A DNA stretch of 64,000 nt from an uncultured Pantoea sp. (GTDB lineage: Bacteria; Pseudomonadota; Gammaproteobacteria; Enterobacterales; Enterobacteriaceae). Below the pieces are notes generated by a model. The model did no database searches and had not been told where the DNA came from. It saw only the letters and a list, made by a program, of their open reading frames with translations. Both the position numbers and the translations under genes were made by a program. The stretch covers positions 62,001-126,000 of the forward strand of contig CAJYVD010000039.1 in assembly GCA_913778495.1 (NCBI GenBank). Direction: 5' to 3'. Shown piece by piece: positions 1 through 10,479 of this stretch. Numbering within the stretch: the first letter of the stretch is position 1; the number at the start of each line of letters is the position of its first letter.

Positions 1-343
1 GCGCTGCCATACCGCCTAACGCCGCAATAACCGGGAAAATAGCGCGATCGCGGCTCGCCAACTCACCGGTGATCAGCTCGCGTTTCACTTCCAGACCAAT
101 CAGCAAAAAAAACAGCGCCATCATTGCGTCGTTGATCCACAGCAGCAGATTTTTACTGATGTCCAATGCGCCAAAACGGATCTGTACCGGTTCTGCCAGC
201 AGCGACTGATAGCCCTGCGCCGTGGCGGCGCTGTTGGCCAAAATCATAGCCGCCACGGCAGCCAGAATCAGCACGACGCCGTTACTGGCATCACTGGCAA
301 TAAAGCTTTTGAGCAGGCTCCGAATATTACGAGGTTTTGTCAT
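1..343 (-). CDS. nhaA: Na+/H+ antiporter NhaA, N-terminal part (runs off the window)
   Basis: The reverse strand encodes the first 114 residues of the NhaA inner-membrane sodium/proton antiporter, which uses the proton gradient to expel Na+ at alkaline pH. Visible are the short cytoplasmic start, a first membrane helix ([16 protein letters not shown]) and the conserved stretch [21 protein letters not shown] followed by KREL. The ATG at 343 has a strong AGGAGG ribosome site a few bases upstream. The rest of the gene lies beyond position 1. Position near dnaJ matches E. coli; no nhaR is visible because the gene is cut. Confidence 0.93.
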   Translation of the reverse strand, partial: MTKPRNIRSLLKSFIASDASNGVVLILAAVAAMILANSAATAQGYQSLLAEPVQIRFGALDISKNLLLWINDAMMALFFLLIGLEVKRELITGELASRDRAIFPVIAALGGMAA

Positions 344-450
344 TACTCCTCCTGAGCAAAAAATTGAAGTGGGCAGTGTAACGGCACGGGTGGACGGTGA
401 ATAGCCGTTAATGTCTCGTTCCCCCACAAACTATGGCGTAACCTTGATGC

Positions 451-1470
451 TCAGAAGAGATGGGGGTGCAAGTAAAAGTAGAGCATGTACCACGCTGCAT
501 ACGCCGTCAGCAAAAACAGCGCAAAGGTGGTCACAAATGCCAAAGTACTGCCCGAGGCGGTGCGACACAGCGGTACGCGTCGCGGGACCAGCAGAATCGC
601 CGTCAGGGGAACGATGAACAGAAAGTGGCCGATAAAATCGATCATACCAAAGGGGATCACCGCGCCGATGACAAAAAACGCCATAAGACCGATGCCGGCA
701 TAGCCCGCTGCTCGCCCGCTAAAAATTTGCCAGGCGCAGCAAAATTCGACAAAGCCGGAAGCGCGAATAAAAAAGTCGGGATCTAATCCCATCGCCAAAT
801 AGGAATACTCGGCAAGGAGCTGATGAAATAACGCGGGCTGCATAAACTTTTCAATGGCGCCCCATAAAAAAGAGTAGGCCAGCGTGAATCGTACAACTTC
901 AATAGGCAGACCGCGCGCCTCGGTACCGCAAAGCGTCTGTGAAATCAGATGAACGCCAACGCCAATAAATACCAGGTAATCCAGCATATGGAACGTGCCA
1001 TAAAGTTGCGTGGCATAACTGTAGAGAAATAAAATCCCTGCGCCGGCAATGAGGCAGGTTCGACGGTGAAAGGCCGTCAGTGCAATAAGCGCGTGAACAT
1101 AGCGCATGGCCGGATTATGGATCACTAACTCCGGCGTTAAAATAATATGCGGGAAGCCAAGCGTGAGCGTGAGGAAAAAAAAGGCGGTGCCGCAACGTAA
1201 CACGACAGGCGCATAACGCTCTAACCTCGTTAGCGCAGGCTGCCAGGCGCTAATATCTACGGGCGAAGGCAATTTTCTGTCGAGTATCGACGTTAAAAAA
1301 ATTACGCCGGTCGCCAATATCACCAGTGCCATAAAATCACCCGACTGCACTAAATCGAGCAATGCGGCGGGCCGATGTTCCATATTGTAATCCACAAACC
1401 ATTTCACATGCGCAGCGGCAGCAAACGGCAATAACAGTATTCCCATAGTCAGAAATCGAATAAAAAACAT
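451..1470 (-). CDS. polytopic membrane protein, possibly DoxX/DoxD-like, unassigned
   Basis: A roughly 339-residue protein with about nine to ten hydrophobic segments and the N-terminal text AHVKWFVDYN after a first helix. The C-terminal half (around GFVEFCCAWQIF and FIGHFLFIVPL) resembles the DoxX-like small-helix fold, but I cannot name a family with confidence. The start is uncertain: a longer frame reaches 1542, while ATG codons at 1470 and 1446 are both possible; 1470 begins a typical hydrophobic leader. The gene is clearly more AT-rich than dnaJ/dnaK and sits between dnaJ and nhaA, where E. coli has no such gene, so acquisition or lineage-specific retention is likely. Confidence 0.6.
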   Translation of the reverse strand: MFFIRFLTMGILLLPFAAAAHVKWFVDYNMEHRPAALLDLVQSGDFMALVILATGVIFLTSILDRKLPSPVDISAWQPALTRLERYAPVVLRCGTAFFFLTLTLGFPHIILTPELVIHNPAMRYVHALIALTAFHRRTCLIAGAGILFLYSYATQLYGTFHMLDYLVFIGVGVHLISQTLCGTEARGLPIEVVRFTLAYSFLWGAIEKFMQPALFHQLLAEYSYLAMGLDPDFFIRASGFVEFCCAWQIFSGRAAGYAGIGLMAFFVIGAVIPFGMIDFIGHFLFIVPLTAILLVPRRVPLCRTASGSTLAFVTTFALFLLTAYAAWYMLYFYLHPHLF

Positions 1471-1651
1471 AATGCGACAACGCCCCACTCTTTCTAATGA
1501 TATTTTATTTATTAACGTCAGTGCGCAAAAAATGCGCAACAAACGTATTTGCTGTCAATATCAAGCAAAGGCGTATTATTCGGGGTGGATTGAAAAAATG
1601 AAGGCAATCAAAGAAGCATTAATGTTTTAAAGACAGGAGTAAGAAAAAAGC

Positions 1652-1682
1652 AAAAAAAAAGCGGAGAGTGAGATTCTCCGCT
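1652..1682 (-). terminator. rho-independent terminator of the dnaKJ operon
   Basis: On the minus strand an eight-pair stem, AGCGGAGA with TCTCCGCT, is followed by a run of nine T. It lies 20 bases after the dnaJ stop codon. Confidence 0.9.
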
Positions 1683-1701
1683 GAATATTATTAATGCACG
1701 A

Positions 1702-2841
1702 TTAACGCGTCAGATCGTCAAAGAATTTTTTTACACCGTCAAAGAAGCTTTTGGATCGAGGGCTGTTTTTCTCCCCGCTGGGTCCACCAAAGCTCTCTTC
1801 CAGTTCACGCAGCAGCGATTTCTGTTTCTCACTCAGGCTCACCGGTGTCTCTACCACAACGCGACAGAGCAGATCGCCCACCGCACCACCGCGCACCGAC
1901 TTCACACCCTTTCCGCGCATGCGGAACAGTTTGCCGGTCTGGGTTTCTGCTGGCACCTTGAGCTTCACGCGACCATCAAGGGTCGGCACTTCAATTTCGC
2001 CCCCCAGTGCAGCCATCGCAAAATTGATCGGCACTTCGCAGTACAGGTTGTTATCTTCACGCTCAAAGATCGGGTGCTTTTTCACCGATACCTGAACATA
2101 CAAGTCGCCCGCTGGGGCGCCATGCTCACCGGCTTCACCTTCACCGCTCAGACGAATACGATCGCCCGTATCCACGCCCGCTGGGATTTTCACCGACAGC
2201 GTTTTCTGGCGCTCAACGCGACCGTGTCCATGACAGGCGTTGCACGGATCTTTGATCACCGAGCCACGCCCGTGACAGGTTGGACAGGCCTGCTGCACGG
2301 TAAAGAAGCCCTGACGCATCTGTACCTGACCCGCACCGTGGCAGGTTGGACAAGTTTGCGGCTGCGTGCCGGCTTTCGCACCGCTGCCGTGGCAAACGTC
2401 ACACTCTTCTAACGTTGGAATGCGGATCTCTTTGGTCACGCCGCGAACCGCTTCTTCCAGCGTTAGCTCCATGTTATAGCGTAAATCGGCACCGCGGGCA
2501 GCGCGCTGACGGCGGCCGCCTCCAAAGATATCGCCGAATACGTCGCCAAAGATATCGCTGAAATCAGCACCGCCGCCGCCGAAGCCGCCGCCAAATCCAC
2601 CGCCGCCACCACCTTGTTCAAAGGCCGCGTGACCGTACTGATCGTAGGCCGCGCGCTTCTGCGCATCGGTCAGAATTTCGTAGGCTTCCTTGACCTCTTT
2701 GAATTTGGCTTCCGCTTCTTTATCGCCCGGATTACGGTCCGGGTGATATTTCATTGCAAGGCGCTTGTAGGCCTTTTTAATTTCGCGCTCATCTGCGGAT
2801 TTTGAGACGCCTAAGATCTCGTAAAAATCACTCTTAGCCAT
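1702..2841 (-). CDS. dnaJ: co-chaperone DnaJ (Hsp40)
   Basis: A 379-residue DnaJ that stimulates the DnaK ATPase and delivers unfolded clients in the cytoplasm. The J domain occupies residues 1-70 with the HPD motif at 33-35. A Gly/Phe-rich linker follows ([13 protein letters not shown]), then four zinc-binding CxxCxGxG repeats ([32 protein letters not shown]) and the C-terminal substrate-binding domains. Length matches the family. It is the second gene of the dnaK operon, 104 bases after dnaK, and has its own terminator downstream. Confidence 0.98.
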   Translation of the reverse strand: MAKSDFYEILGVSKSADEREIKKAYKRLAMKYHPDRNPGDKEAEAKFKEVKEAYEILTDAQKRAAYDQYGHAAFEQGGGGGGFGGGFGGGGADFSDIFGDVFGDIFGGGRRQRAARGADLRYNMELTLEEAVRGVTKEIRIPTLEECDVCHGSGAKAGTQPQTCPTCHGAGQVQMRQGFFTVQQACPTCHGRGSVIKDPCNACHGHGRVERQKTLSVKIPAGVDTGDRIRLSGEGEAGEHGAPAGDLYVQVSVKKHPIFEREDNNLYCEVPINFAMAALGGEIEVPTLDGRVKLKVPAETQTGKLFRMRGKGVKSVRGGAVGDLLCRVVVETPVSLSEKQKSLLRELEESFGGPSGEKNSPRSKSFFDGVKKFFDDLTR

Positions 2842-2866
2842 ATTTTCTCTGCCCTTAACATGATCG

Positions 2867-2897
2867 CACGGGCGTGGAGGAAACTCCTACGCCCGTG
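2867..2897 (-). other. intercistronic hairpin between dnaK and dnaJ
   Basis: CACGGGCGT-GGAG pairs with CTCC-TACGCCCGTG around a GAAA tetraloop, with one bulged base. No T-run follows. It sits 24-54 bases upstream of dnaJ, so it probably sets mRNA stability or the DnaK:DnaJ ratio rather than ending transcription. Confidence 0.75.
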
Positions 2898-2945
2898 CTG
2901 GTTTCAACGGCTGTCAGGCCAGCCGTCGCGCCCGGTCAGGGGCAA

Positions 2946-4859
2946 TTATTTTTTATCTTTAACTTCTTCGAATTCAGCGTCGACAACGTCGTCTTCTTTC
3001 TTCGCAGAAGCGTCACCGGCATCGGCTGCGCCGCCTGCCTGAGCCTGCTGCTGCGCCAGCTCCATCAGTTTGCTCGACACTTCCATCAGCGCCTGCATTT
3101 TGGCTTCGATGGCGGCTTTGTCTTCGCCTTTCAATGCCGTGTTCAGTTCGGTAAGCGCGGCTTCAATCGGTGCTTTGTCCTCGGCAGAGAGTTTGTCACC
3201 GGCTTCATCCAGTTGCTTACGCGTGCTGTGCGCAATCTGGTCGCCTTGGTTGCGAGTCTGCACCAGCTCTTCGAACTTACGGTCAGATTCTGCGTTCGCT
3301 TCTGCGTCACGCACCATTTTTTCGATCTCTTCCTCGTTCAGGCCAGAAGACGCTTTAATGGTGATTTTCTGCTCTTTACCGCTGTTCTTGTCTTTCGCAG
3401 AAACGTGCAGGATACCGTCAGCATCGATATCGAAGGTAACTTCGATCTGCGGCATACCGCGCGGTGCTGGCTGAATCCCATCCAGGTTGAACTGACCCAG
3501 CGATTTGTTATCGCCAGCGCGTTTACGTTCACCCTGCAGGACGTGAATGGTCACGGCAGACTGATTGTCTTCGGCAGTTGAGAACACCTGGCTGTGCTTG
3601 GTTGGGATAGTGGTGTTCTTGGAAATCAGTGATGTCATTACGCCACCCATGGTTTCGATACCCAGCGACAGCGGGGTAACGTCCAGCAGCAGAACGTCTT
3701 TTACATCACCGGCCAATACGCCGCCCTGAACCGCAGCACCCACGGCAACCGCTTCGTCCGGGTTAACGTCTTTACGCGGCTCTTTACCAAAGAACTCAGA
3801 CACTTTCGCCTGCACCATTGGCATACGCGTCTGACCACCAACCAGAATGACGTCGTTGATGTCAGAAACAGACAGTCCTGCGTCCTGCAGTGCGACTTTC
3901 AGCGGCTCGATTGAGCGCGTAACCAGATCCTCAACCAGCGATTCCAGTTTGGCACGGGTCACTTTGATATTCAGGTGTTTTGGACCGGTAGCATCAGCAG
4001 TGATATACGGCAGATTGACGTCGGTCTGTTGAGCAGAAGAGAGCTCGATTTTCGCTTTCTCTGCGGCTTCTTTCAGACGCTGCATCGCCAGCGGATCGTT
4101 GTGCAGATCGATACCCTGATCTTTCTTGAACTCTGCGACCAGATAGTTAATCAGGCGGCTGTCAAAGTCTTCACCACCCAAGTGGGTGTCACCGTTGGTC
4201 GCCAGGACTTCAAAGGTTTTTTCGCCATCAACGTCATCAATCTCGATGATTGAGATATCGAAAGTACCGCCACCCAAGTCATAAACGGCGATGGTGCGGT
4301 TACCCTGACCTTTATCCAGACCGTAAGCCAGCGCGGCGGCGGTAGGTTCGTTGATGATACGCTTAACGTCCAGACCCGCGATACGGCCGGCATCTTTAGT
4401 TGCCTGACGCTGTGCATCGTTGAAGTAAGCAGGTACGGTGATGACCGCTTCTGTCACCGGCTCACCCAAGTAGTCTTCGGCGGTTTTCTTCATTTTTTTC
4501 AGCACTTCAGCAGAGATCTGCGGAGGCGCCATTTTCTGGCCTTTCACATCCAGCCACGCATCACCGTTGTCTGAACCGATGATTTTGTAAGGCATGATTT
4601 TAATATCACGCTGCACTTCTTCGTCCTGGAAACGGCGGCCAATCAGGCGTTTGATCGCGAACAGGGTGTTCTGCGGGTTCGTTACCGCCTGACGTTTAGC
4701 CGGCTGACCAACCAGAGTTTCGCCATCTTGCGTGTACGCAATGATTGACGGCGTGGTGCGATCGCCTTCGGCGTTTTCCAGCACGCGTGCTTTACCGCCG
4801 TCCATGATTGCAACACAAGAGTTGGTTGTACCCAAGTCAATACCAATAATCTTACCCAT
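2946..4859 (-). CDS. dnaK: chaperone DnaK (Hsp70)
   Basis: A 637-residue Hsp70 chaperone of the cytoplasm. It binds exposed hydrophobic peptides in an ATP-driven cycle with DnaJ and GrpE. The N-terminal actin-like ATPase domain begins [17 protein letters not shown] and carries the phosphate loop DLGGGTFD. The linker [10 protein letters not shown] leads into the substrate-binding domain, and the C terminus ends with the typical EEVKDKK. It is transcribed from a sigma-32 promoter at 4982-5012 and followed by dnaJ. Confidence 0.99.
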   Translation of the reverse strand: MGKIIGIDLGTTNSCVAIMDGGKARVLENAEGDRTTPSIIAYTQDGETLVGQPAKRQAVTNPQNTLFAIKRLIGRRFQDEEVQRDIKIMPYKIIGSDNGDAWLDVKGQKMAPPQISAEVLKKMKKTAEDYLGEPVTEAVITVPAYFNDAQRQATKDAGRIAGLDVKRIINEPTAAALAYGLDKGQGNRTIAVYDLGGGTFDISIIEIDDVDGEKTFEVLATNGDTHLGGEDFDSRLINYLVAEFKKDQGIDLHNDPLAMQRLKEAAEKAKIELSSAQQTDVNLPYITADATGPKHLNIKVTRAKLESLVEDLVTRSIEPLKVALQDAGLSVSDINDVILVGGQTRMPMVQAKVSEFFGKEPRKDVNPDEAVAVGAAVQGGVLAGDVKDVLLLDVTPLSLGIETMGGVMTSLISKNTTIPTKHSQVFSTAEDNQSAVTIHVLQGERKRAGDNKSLGQFNLDGIQPAPRGMPQIEVTFDIDADGILHVSAKDKNSGKEQKITIKASSGLNEEEIEKMVRDAEANAESDRKFEELVQTRNQGDQIAHSTRKQLDEAGDKLSAEDKAPIEAALTELNTALKGEDKAAIEAKMQALMEVSSKLMELAQQQAQAGGAADAGDASAKKEDDVVDAEFEEVKDKK

Positions 4860-4981
4860 CTAAACGTCTCCCACGTAAATTCTTTGCCAAGTTTGGTTGT
4901 GAAGCAGAAGTGCGGTCAATCTGACCCTTTTCAACGGCCTTTGCAGGCTTTTTTTGCTGACTCACAACGCTCGATGACAAG

Positions 4982-5012
4982 TAGATGGGGCCGCTTCGCA
5001 GCGCATCAAGGG
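4982..5012 (-). promoter_or_regulatory. sigma-32 heat-shock promoter of dnaKJ
   Basis: On the minus strand CCCTTGATG (5012-5004) and CCCCATCTA (4990-4982) are separated by 13 bases. Both elements and the spacing match the RpoH consensus and the known E. coli dnaK P1. A leader of about 120 bases precedes the dnaK start. Confidence 0.93.
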
Positions 5013-5067
5013 TTAAAACTAAAAAAAATTTCAATCTTTTCACGCGGGAGAGATAAGGCAGGGTAAT

Positions 5068-5087
5068 GCGGCGCCAGCAGGCGCCGC
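5068..5087 (-). terminator. strong GC hairpin after the MHS transporter gene
   Basis: GCGGCGCC and GGCGCCGC form a perfect eight-pair stem with an AGCA loop just beyond the 5095 stop codon. No T-run follows on the minus strand, so it is a probable but not canonical terminator that isolates the dnaK promoter. Confidence 0.5.
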
Positions 5088-5094
5088 ACGCCAC

Positions 5095-6408
5095 TCATGA
5101 GGAGCGCAGCGAAACGTCGTACACCGCTTGCGGCTGGCGGCTGTCGCGCCAGAGCACACAGCCCACCAGCAGGCCTATCGCCGCCAGCGCCAGCACATAC
5201 CAGGCGGGGGCCATTGGCGTCAGTTTGAGCATGAGCGTCACGGTAATGGGCGTTAACCCGCCAAAAATGGCGTAAGCCACGTTGTAGGAAAAAGAGATGC
5301 CGGTAAATCGCACGGCTGCCGGAAAAGCGCGAACCATCACGCAGGGCACCACGCCAACCACGCCGACGCACAACCCCGCCAGGGCATACCCGATAACAAT
5401 CTCGCTGGTTGAACCATCAAGCTGATGGAAAAAACGCCAGCTGAAAAAAGCCAGCGGCAGCGCGCCGCCCATCAATACGCGCGCCGCACCCACGCGATCC
5501 ACCAGCCAGCCGGCGCCCACGCAGCCAATCAGCAGCATGACGGTAGCCACACTGTTCGCCTGCAGGCTGACCGCCGCAGATATGCCGTGCTGTTTCTGCA
5601 TCAACGTCGGTGCCATCAAGATCACCACCACAATGCAGGCTGACAGTAGCCAGGTAAGCAGCATCGAGACCGCAATGGCGCGCTTGTGGCTGGCAAGAAT
5701 CGCCCGCAATGGCATTTTGCCGGACAGCGCTTTACGCTGCTGCATCTGCTGAAAAACCGGCGTTTCATGTAACCAGCGACGTAAATACATGGCGAACAAG
5801 CCAAATATGCCCCCAAGGAAAAAGGGGATGCGCCAGCCGTGATCGCGAATGGCCGCCGGTGAAAGCGTGGTGTTCAACACCGTTGCCACTAGCGATCCCA
5901 GTAAAATCCCTGCTGTCAGGCCCGCAGTGAGCGTGCCGCAGGCAAAGCCGACGCGCTTATGCGGCACGTGTTCGGCCACAAAAACCCACGCGCCCGGCAC
6001 TTCACCCCCAATCGCCGCCCCTTGCAGAACGCGCAGCAGCAGCATCAACAGCGGTGCGGCGATTCCCATGGTGGCATAGGTCGGCAGCGCGCCCATCGCC
6101 AGCGTCGGCAGCGCCATCAGCAGGATACTCAGGCTGAACATCTTTTTGCGGCCGACTTTATCGCCAAAGTGCGCCATGACGATGCCGCCTAGCGGTCGTG
6201 CCAAATACCCTGCCGCAAAGATGCCGAAGGTTTGTACCTGACGCAGCCACTCGGGCATATCCGACGGGAAAAACAGCTCGCCGATAACCGCCGCAAAAAA
6301 AACGAAAATGATGAAGTCGTAGAACTCTAGCGCGCCACCCAGGGCGGCCAGAGAGAGGGTTTTATAATCTTGTCGGGTCAGGCGAGATGAGGGTTGCGCA
6401 TCCATCAT
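5095..6408 (-). CDS. MFS transporter, metabolite:H+ symporter (MHS) family
   Basis: A 437-residue inner-membrane carrier with about twelve membrane segments. Family signatures are visible: GGALEFYDFIIF in helix 1, the loop motif GDKVGRKKMF after helix 2, RVLQGAAIGGEVPGAW in helix 4/5, and RRWLHETPVF in the central loop. These place it near ProP, KgtP and ShiA, which import small organic acids or osmolytes with protons; the substrate cannot be read from sequence. It fills the slot between mog and dnaK that holds satP and yaaW/yaaI in E. coli. The start may be 6408 or the next ATG at 6405. Confidence 0.85.
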   Translation of the reverse strand: MMDAQPSSRLTRQDYKTLSLAALGGALEFYDFIIFVFFAAVIGELFFPSDMPEWLRQVQTFGIFAAGYLARPLGGIVMAHFGDKVGRKKMFSLSILLMALPTLAMGALPTYATMGIAAPLLMLLLRVLQGAAIGGEVPGAWVFVAEHVPHKRVGFACGTLTAGLTAGILLGSLVATVLNTTLSPAAIRDHGWRIPFFLGGIFGLFAMYLRRWLHETPVFQQMQQRKALSGKMPLRAILASHKRAIAVSMLLTWLLSACIVVVILMAPTLMQKQHGISAAVSLQANSVATVMLLIGCVGAGWLVDRVGAARVLMGGALPLAFFSWRFFHQLDGSTSEIVIGYALAGLCVGVVGVVPCVMVRAFPAAVRFTGISFSYNVAYAIFGGLTPITVTLMLKLTPMAPAWYVLALAAIGLLVGCVLWRDSRQPQAVYDVSLRSS

Positions 6409-6516
6409 GGGGCAATATCCAGCGGCAAAGGGTACGGTTGTAAACTTTGAATTACTATACCGTCAATAATTTGCCACACCAGCAAGGATGGATTTTATGC
6501 CTGAAATGGCTGATTT

Positions 6517-7104
6517 TCAGGAGTTTGTCTCACGCCGCGCGCTTTTAGGGCGAAATGCTGCTACGACACTGCTGTGCGTCTCAATATAGGGGCCCTCCAG
6601 CAGTTGGATACAGTAAGGCACCGCGGCGAAGATCCCCGGTACGCTGACGGAGCCGTCTTCGTGCTTCAGCCCTTCGAGTGTCTCTTTAATCGATTTAGGC
6701 TGCCCCGGCAGATTGAGCACCAGCGACTGTTTGCGAATCACCCCCACCTGGCGCGACAGAATTGCCGTGGGTACAAACTGAAGGCTGATTTGACGCATCT
6801 GTTCACCAAAGCCCGGCATTTCACGATCGGCGATCGCCAGCGTGGCATCCGGCGTCACATCGCGGCGCGCGGGCCCCGTGCCGCCGGTTGTCAATACGAG
6901 ATGGCAAAACCGCTCATCCACCAGCTCACAAATGGCCTGCTCAATCAGCGGCTGTTCGTCCGGTACTAGCCGGGTTTCAATCGTGAACGGTGTGGCAAGC
7001 GCCGTGTTCAACCACTCTTCCAGCGCCGGAATACCTAAATCCTGATAAAGGCCGTTGGCCGCCCGATCTGAGACCGAAATAAGTCCAATACGCAAAGTAT
7101 CCAT
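6517..7104 (-). CDS. mog: molybdopterin adenylyltransferase Mog
   Basis: A 195-residue MoaB/Mog protein, exactly the E. coli length. It adenylylates molybdopterin in the cytoplasm so that MoeA can insert molybdate. The N terminus MDTLRIGLISVSDRA and the core TTGGTGPARRDVTPDAT are the family motifs. The open frame extends upstream to 7203, but the ATG at 7104 gives the family N terminus. It sits downstream of talB on the same strand, as in E. coli. Confidence 0.96.
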   Translation of the reverse strand: MDTLRIGLISVSDRAANGLYQDLGIPALEEWLNTALATPFTIETRLVPDEQPLIEQAICELVDERFCHLVLTTGGTGPARRDVTPDATLAIADREMPGFGEQMRQISLQFVPTAILSRQVGVIRKQSLVLNLPGQPKSIKETLEGLKHEDGSVSVPGIFAAVPYCIQLLEGPYIETHSSVVAAFRPKSARRETNS

Positions 7105-7214
7105 GAAATTGTCACTGTGATTGCAGGCTATAAAGCGGGAATGAAAAAAAGATAATACAAATTGAGCGGGAAAAGTGAAATGCGTGGCGACCGATGCCGC
7201 CACGCCGGGAGCGA

Positions 7215-8168
7215 TTACAGCAGTTCGGCAATCATCTTCTCAAGTTTGCCTTGGTCAATGGCAAAGTTACGAATGCCTTCGGCCAGTTTGGTCACGGCCA
7301 TCGGATCCTGGTTGTGCTGCCACAGGAATTCCGCTTCGGTCATTTTTGCTGGACGCGCTTTCACATCGCCGCTGTAGCTCAGCTTGCGCTCAACGCTGCC
7401 TTCGCTCTCCGCCAGCTCTTTCAGCAGCGCAGGTGAGATGGTCAGACGATCGCAGCCCGCCAGCTCAATGATTTCGCCCACGTTACGGAAGCTTGCGCCC
7501 ATCACCACGGTTTCATAACCGTGCTGCTTGTAATAGTTGTAGATCTCAGAGACCGAAACCACGCCCGGATCTTCGTGCGCCGCATACTCTTTTTTGTCGG
7601 TGTTCTGCTTGTACCAGTCCAGAATACGGCCAACAAACGGCGAAATCAGGAACACGCCAGCTTCAGCACACGCACGCGCCTGTGCGAAGGAGAACAGCAG
7701 CGTCAGGTTACAGTTGATGCCCTCTTTTTCCAGCTGTTCGGCGGCACGGATACCCTGCCATGTGGAAGCCAGCTTGATCAGGATACGGTCATTGCTGATG
7801 CCCGCATCGTTGTACAATTTAATCAGGCTACGCGCTTTGGCGATGCTGGCTTCGGTATCGTAAGAAAGACGCGCGTCCACTTCGGTAGAGATGCGGCCCG
7901 GGATCAGCTTAAGAATTTCCAGACCAATGTTGACGGCGAGCTTGTCTGAAACCAGTGCCAGCTGCGCTTCCTTGTCGCTGCTCTGCTGACGCGCCCACGT
8001 AATCGCTTCGTCAATCAGCTTACGGTATTCAGGAATTTGGGCAGCGTTGAGGATCAGAGAAGGGTTAGTGGTGGCATCTTGCGGCTGATAGAGTTTCATT
8101 GCCGCGATATCGCCGGTATCGGCAACCACGGTAGTCAGCTGACGCAAGGAAGTAAGTTTGTCCGTCAT
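7215..8168 (-). CDS. talB: transaldolase B
   Basis: A 317-residue class I transaldolase of the non-oxidative pentose phosphate pathway. It moves a dihydroxyacetone unit from sedoheptulose-7-phosphate to glyceraldehyde-3-phosphate. The Schiff-base lysine is K132 in [11 protein letters not shown], and the early motif [10 protein letters not shown] is present. The ATG at 8168 gives the canonical [10 protein letters not shown] start; the longer frame to 8279 has no support. Divergent from yaaA. Confidence 0.98.
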   Translation of the reverse strand: MTDKLTSLRQLTTVVADTGDIAAMKLYQPQDATTNPSLILNAAQIPEYRKLIDEAITWARQQSSDKEAQLALVSDKLAVNIGLEILKLIPGRISTEVDARLSYDTEASIAKARSLIKLYNDAGISNDRILIKLASTWQGIRAAEQLEKEGINCNLTLLFSFAQARACAEAGVFLISPFVGRILDWYKQNTDKKEYAAHEDPGVVSVSEIYNYYKQHGYETVVMGASFRNVGEIIELAGCDRLTISPALLKELAESEGSVERKLSYSGDVKARPAKMTEAEFLWQHNQDPMAVTKLAEGIRNFAIDQGKLEKMIAELL

Positions 8169-8290
8169 GGTTCTCTTTTCTCTTAAGTTGACTGTCAGGG
8201 TAAAAAAGGCTGGAGCGATAATATCACGCAGCCTCCGCTGCGCAACATCACCGGATGCGCTTAACGATAGCGCTAACAAATGGCAGTGAT

Positions 8291-8321
8291 TTGCCGAAGC
8301 GTGCCGCTTTTTTGCTACACT
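8291..8321 (+). promoter_or_regulatory. candidate yaaA promoter
   Basis: An extended -10 element, TGCTACACT (8313-8321), lies 63 bases before the yaaA start. A TTGCCG element at 8291 would be a -35 with a longer than ideal 19-base spacer. Confidence 0.45.
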
Positions 8322-8383
8322 CAGCGCGAAAATACACGCCCCATTACCCGCTTGAACGGGTGGTTCAACGAGGACCCCAAACG

Positions 8384-9160
8384 ATGCTGATGGTTATTTC
8401 GCCCGCCAAGACGCTGGACTACGAAAGCCCGCTGGCAACACAGCGCTTCACGCAGCCCGCGCTGTTAGACCAGTCCCAGAAGTTGATTGATGTGGCACGC
8501 GATCTGTCACCGGCGCAAATTGCCTCGCTCATGAGCATCAGCGATAAACTCGCTCACCTGAACGCCGAGCGGTTCAATCAGTGGCAGCCGCCCTTCTCGC
8601 TCGACAATGCGCGTCAGGCTATTTTGGCCTTCAAGGGCGACGTCTACACCGGTCTGCAGGCAGACACGCTGAATGAGGCCGATTTCGACTATGCGCAACA
8701 GCATTTACGCATGCTTTCAGGTCTGTATGGCCTGCTGCGCCCGCTGGATTTAATGCAGCCTTATCGTCTGGAGATGGGCACTAAACTCAGCCATCCGGCA
8801 GGCAAAGACCTTTACAGTTTCTGGGGCGATCTTCTCACCGAAAAACTCAACGAGGCGCTGGCGGAGCAAGGCGATGACGTGCTTATCAATCTGGCGTCGG
8901 ATGAATATTTCAAGGCGATCAAGCCTAAGAAACTGCGCGGCGAGATCGTGAAACCGGTGTTTCTTGATGAGAAAAACGGCACCTTCAAGGTGATCAGCTT
9001 CTACGCGAAAAAAGCGCGCGGATTAATGAGCCGCTATGTGATCCAACATCGCCTGCGCGATCCTGAGCAACTGAAGCAATTCGACACGGATGGCTATGTT
9101 TTCGATGCGGCGGAGAGTAAAGGTAACGAGCTGGTGTTTAAACGTCGCGAGCAGAAGTAA
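8384..9160 (+). CDS. yaaA: peroxide stress protein YaaA (DUF328)
   Basis: A 258-residue protein beginning [17 protein letters not shown], the YaaA family signature; same length as E. coli YaaA, which limits intracellular iron during hydrogen peroxide stress. Conserved blocks include [23 protein letters not shown] (in part), [10 protein letters not shown] and ARGLMSRY. I chose the ATG at 8384 over the upstream frame start at 8255 because of this N terminus and an AGGA ribosome site at 8371. It is divergent from talB and convergent with thrC. Confidence 0.96.
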   Translation: MLMVISPAKTLDYESPLATQRFTQPALLDQSQKLIDVARDLSPAQIASLMSISDKLAHLNAERFNQWQPPFSLDNARQAILAFKGDVYTGLQADTLNEADFDYAQQHLRMLSGLYGLLRPLDLMQPYRLEMGTKLSHPAGKDLYSFWGDLLTEKLNEALAEQGDDVLINLASDEYFKAIKPKKLRGEIVKPVFLDEKNGTFKVISFYAKKARGLMSRYVIQHRLRDPEQLKQFDTDGYVFDAAESKGNELVFKRREQK

Positions 9161-9163
9161 CGC

Positions 9164-9188
9164 GGGCCGCCTTGGGCGGCCCGTTTTT
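9164..9188 (+). terminator. rho-independent terminator of yaaA
   Basis: GGGCCGCC pairs with GGCGGCCC around a two-base loop, followed by six T on the plus strand. It begins four bases after the yaaA stop codon. Confidence 0.9.
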
Positions 9189-9192
9189 TCGT

Positions 9193-10476
9193 TTATTTCA
9201 TCAGGAACTGACGCAGCGCGGCAAAATCCGCAGACATATTATGCGAAAGCAGCGGCAGTTCGGCCCGCTCAGCCAGCGCCGGCGGCAGCGGCAGCGTCTG
9301 CCCCAGAATTGACTCTACGCTCTCTTTAAACTTCGCCGGATGCGCGGTCCCCAGGAACAGGCCGTATTCGCCTTCCTGCAGCTGATCGCGCAGCAGTCGA
9401 TAGGCGATGGCCGCATGCGGTTCCGACACATACCCCATCTCGGCGAGTTCGCGCATTGTAGACTCGGTGGTCGCGTCAGACACTGCACCGTAAGCGAGGT
9501 CGGTCAGGCGCCAGGTTTTACGGCGGAACAGCTCTTCCACGCGCGGCCAGTTATTAGGCTGGCTTACGTCCATGGCATTCGACAAGGTCGCCACGGTGAG
9601 GTTAGGCTGCCATTCCCCTTTTTCCAGGAAACGCGGCACCGTATCGTTGGCGTTGGTGGCCGCGATGAAACGTTTTACCGGCAGGCCCAGCGACTTCGCC
9701 AGCAGGCCGGCCGTCAAATCGCCAAAGTTACCGCTGGGTACCGAAATCACCAGCTGATTACGTTTTTCCTGCGGTAGCTGAGACACCGCTTCAAAGTAGT
9801 AGCAAATCTGCGCCAGTAAACGGCTGATGTTGATCGAGTTCGCCGAGTTCAGACCAATTTTTTTCTTCAAATCTTCGTCGTCAAACGCCTGCTTTACCAG
9901 CGCCTGACAGGCATCAAAATCGCCGTCGATAGCCAGCGTTTCAATGTTGCCGCCCAAGGTGCAGAACAGCTTCTCCTGCAGCGGGCTGATTTTTCCCTGC
10001 GGATAGAGAATCACCACGCGCACGTTTTCCATGCCGTAAAAGGCGTGGGCAACCGCGGCACCGGTGTCGCCTGAGGTAGCCGTGAGGATCGTGACCTGCT
10101 CATCGGCGCCAGAAACGTACGCCAGCATTTGCGCCATAAAGCGCCCGCCAAAATCCTTAAACGCCAGCGTTGGCCCGTGGAACAGCTCCAGACACGCCAC
10201 GTCCGCGCTCACGGGCTGCACCGGCGCCGGGAAGGCGAACGCGTTTTTCACCCGCTCATTGAGCTGATGCGCCGAGATTTCGTCGCCAATATAAGCCGAG
10301 AGGATTTTGCTGCTGCGCGTAACAAAATCCATCTCCAGCATGGCATCGATATCAGTGAGTTCAAATTCGGGCAGTTCCAGCGGAAAAAACAGACCCTGCT
10401 GAGCGCCAAGCCCTTGCTTAACCGCCTGCGCGAAGCTGACCTGTTCGTTGTGATCCTTGAGGTTGTAGAGTTTCAT
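9193..10476 (-). CDS. thrC: threonine synthase
   Basis: A 427-residue PLP enzyme that converts O-phosphohomoserine and water to threonine and phosphate. The lysine that binds PLP sits in HGPTLAFKDFGGRF, and the phosphate-binding SVPSGNFGDLTAG loop is present. Third gene of thrLABC, three bases after thrB, so it is controlled by the threonine attenuator at 13902-14030. Confidence 0.98.
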   Translation of the reverse strand: MKLYNLKDHNEQVSFAQAVKQGLGAQQGLFFPLELPEFELTDIDAMLEMDFVTRSSKILSAYIGDEISAHQLNERVKNAFAFPAPVQPVSADVACLELFHGPTLAFKDFGGRFMAQMLAYVSGADEQVTILTATSGDTGAAVAHAFYGMENVRVVILYPQGKISPLQEKLFCTLGGNIETLAIDGDFDACQALVKQAFDDEDLKKKIGLNSANSINISRLLAQICYYFEAVSQLPQEKRNQLVISVPSGNFGDLTAGLLAKSLGLPVKRFIAATNANDTVPRFLEKGEWQPNLTVATLSNAMDVSQPNNWPRVEELFRRKTWRLTDLAYGAVSDATTESTMRELAEMGYVSEPHAAIAYRLLRDQLQEGEYGLFLGTAHPAKFKESVESILGQTLPLPPALAERAELPLLSHNMSADFAALRQFLMK

Positions 10477-10479
10477 GCG

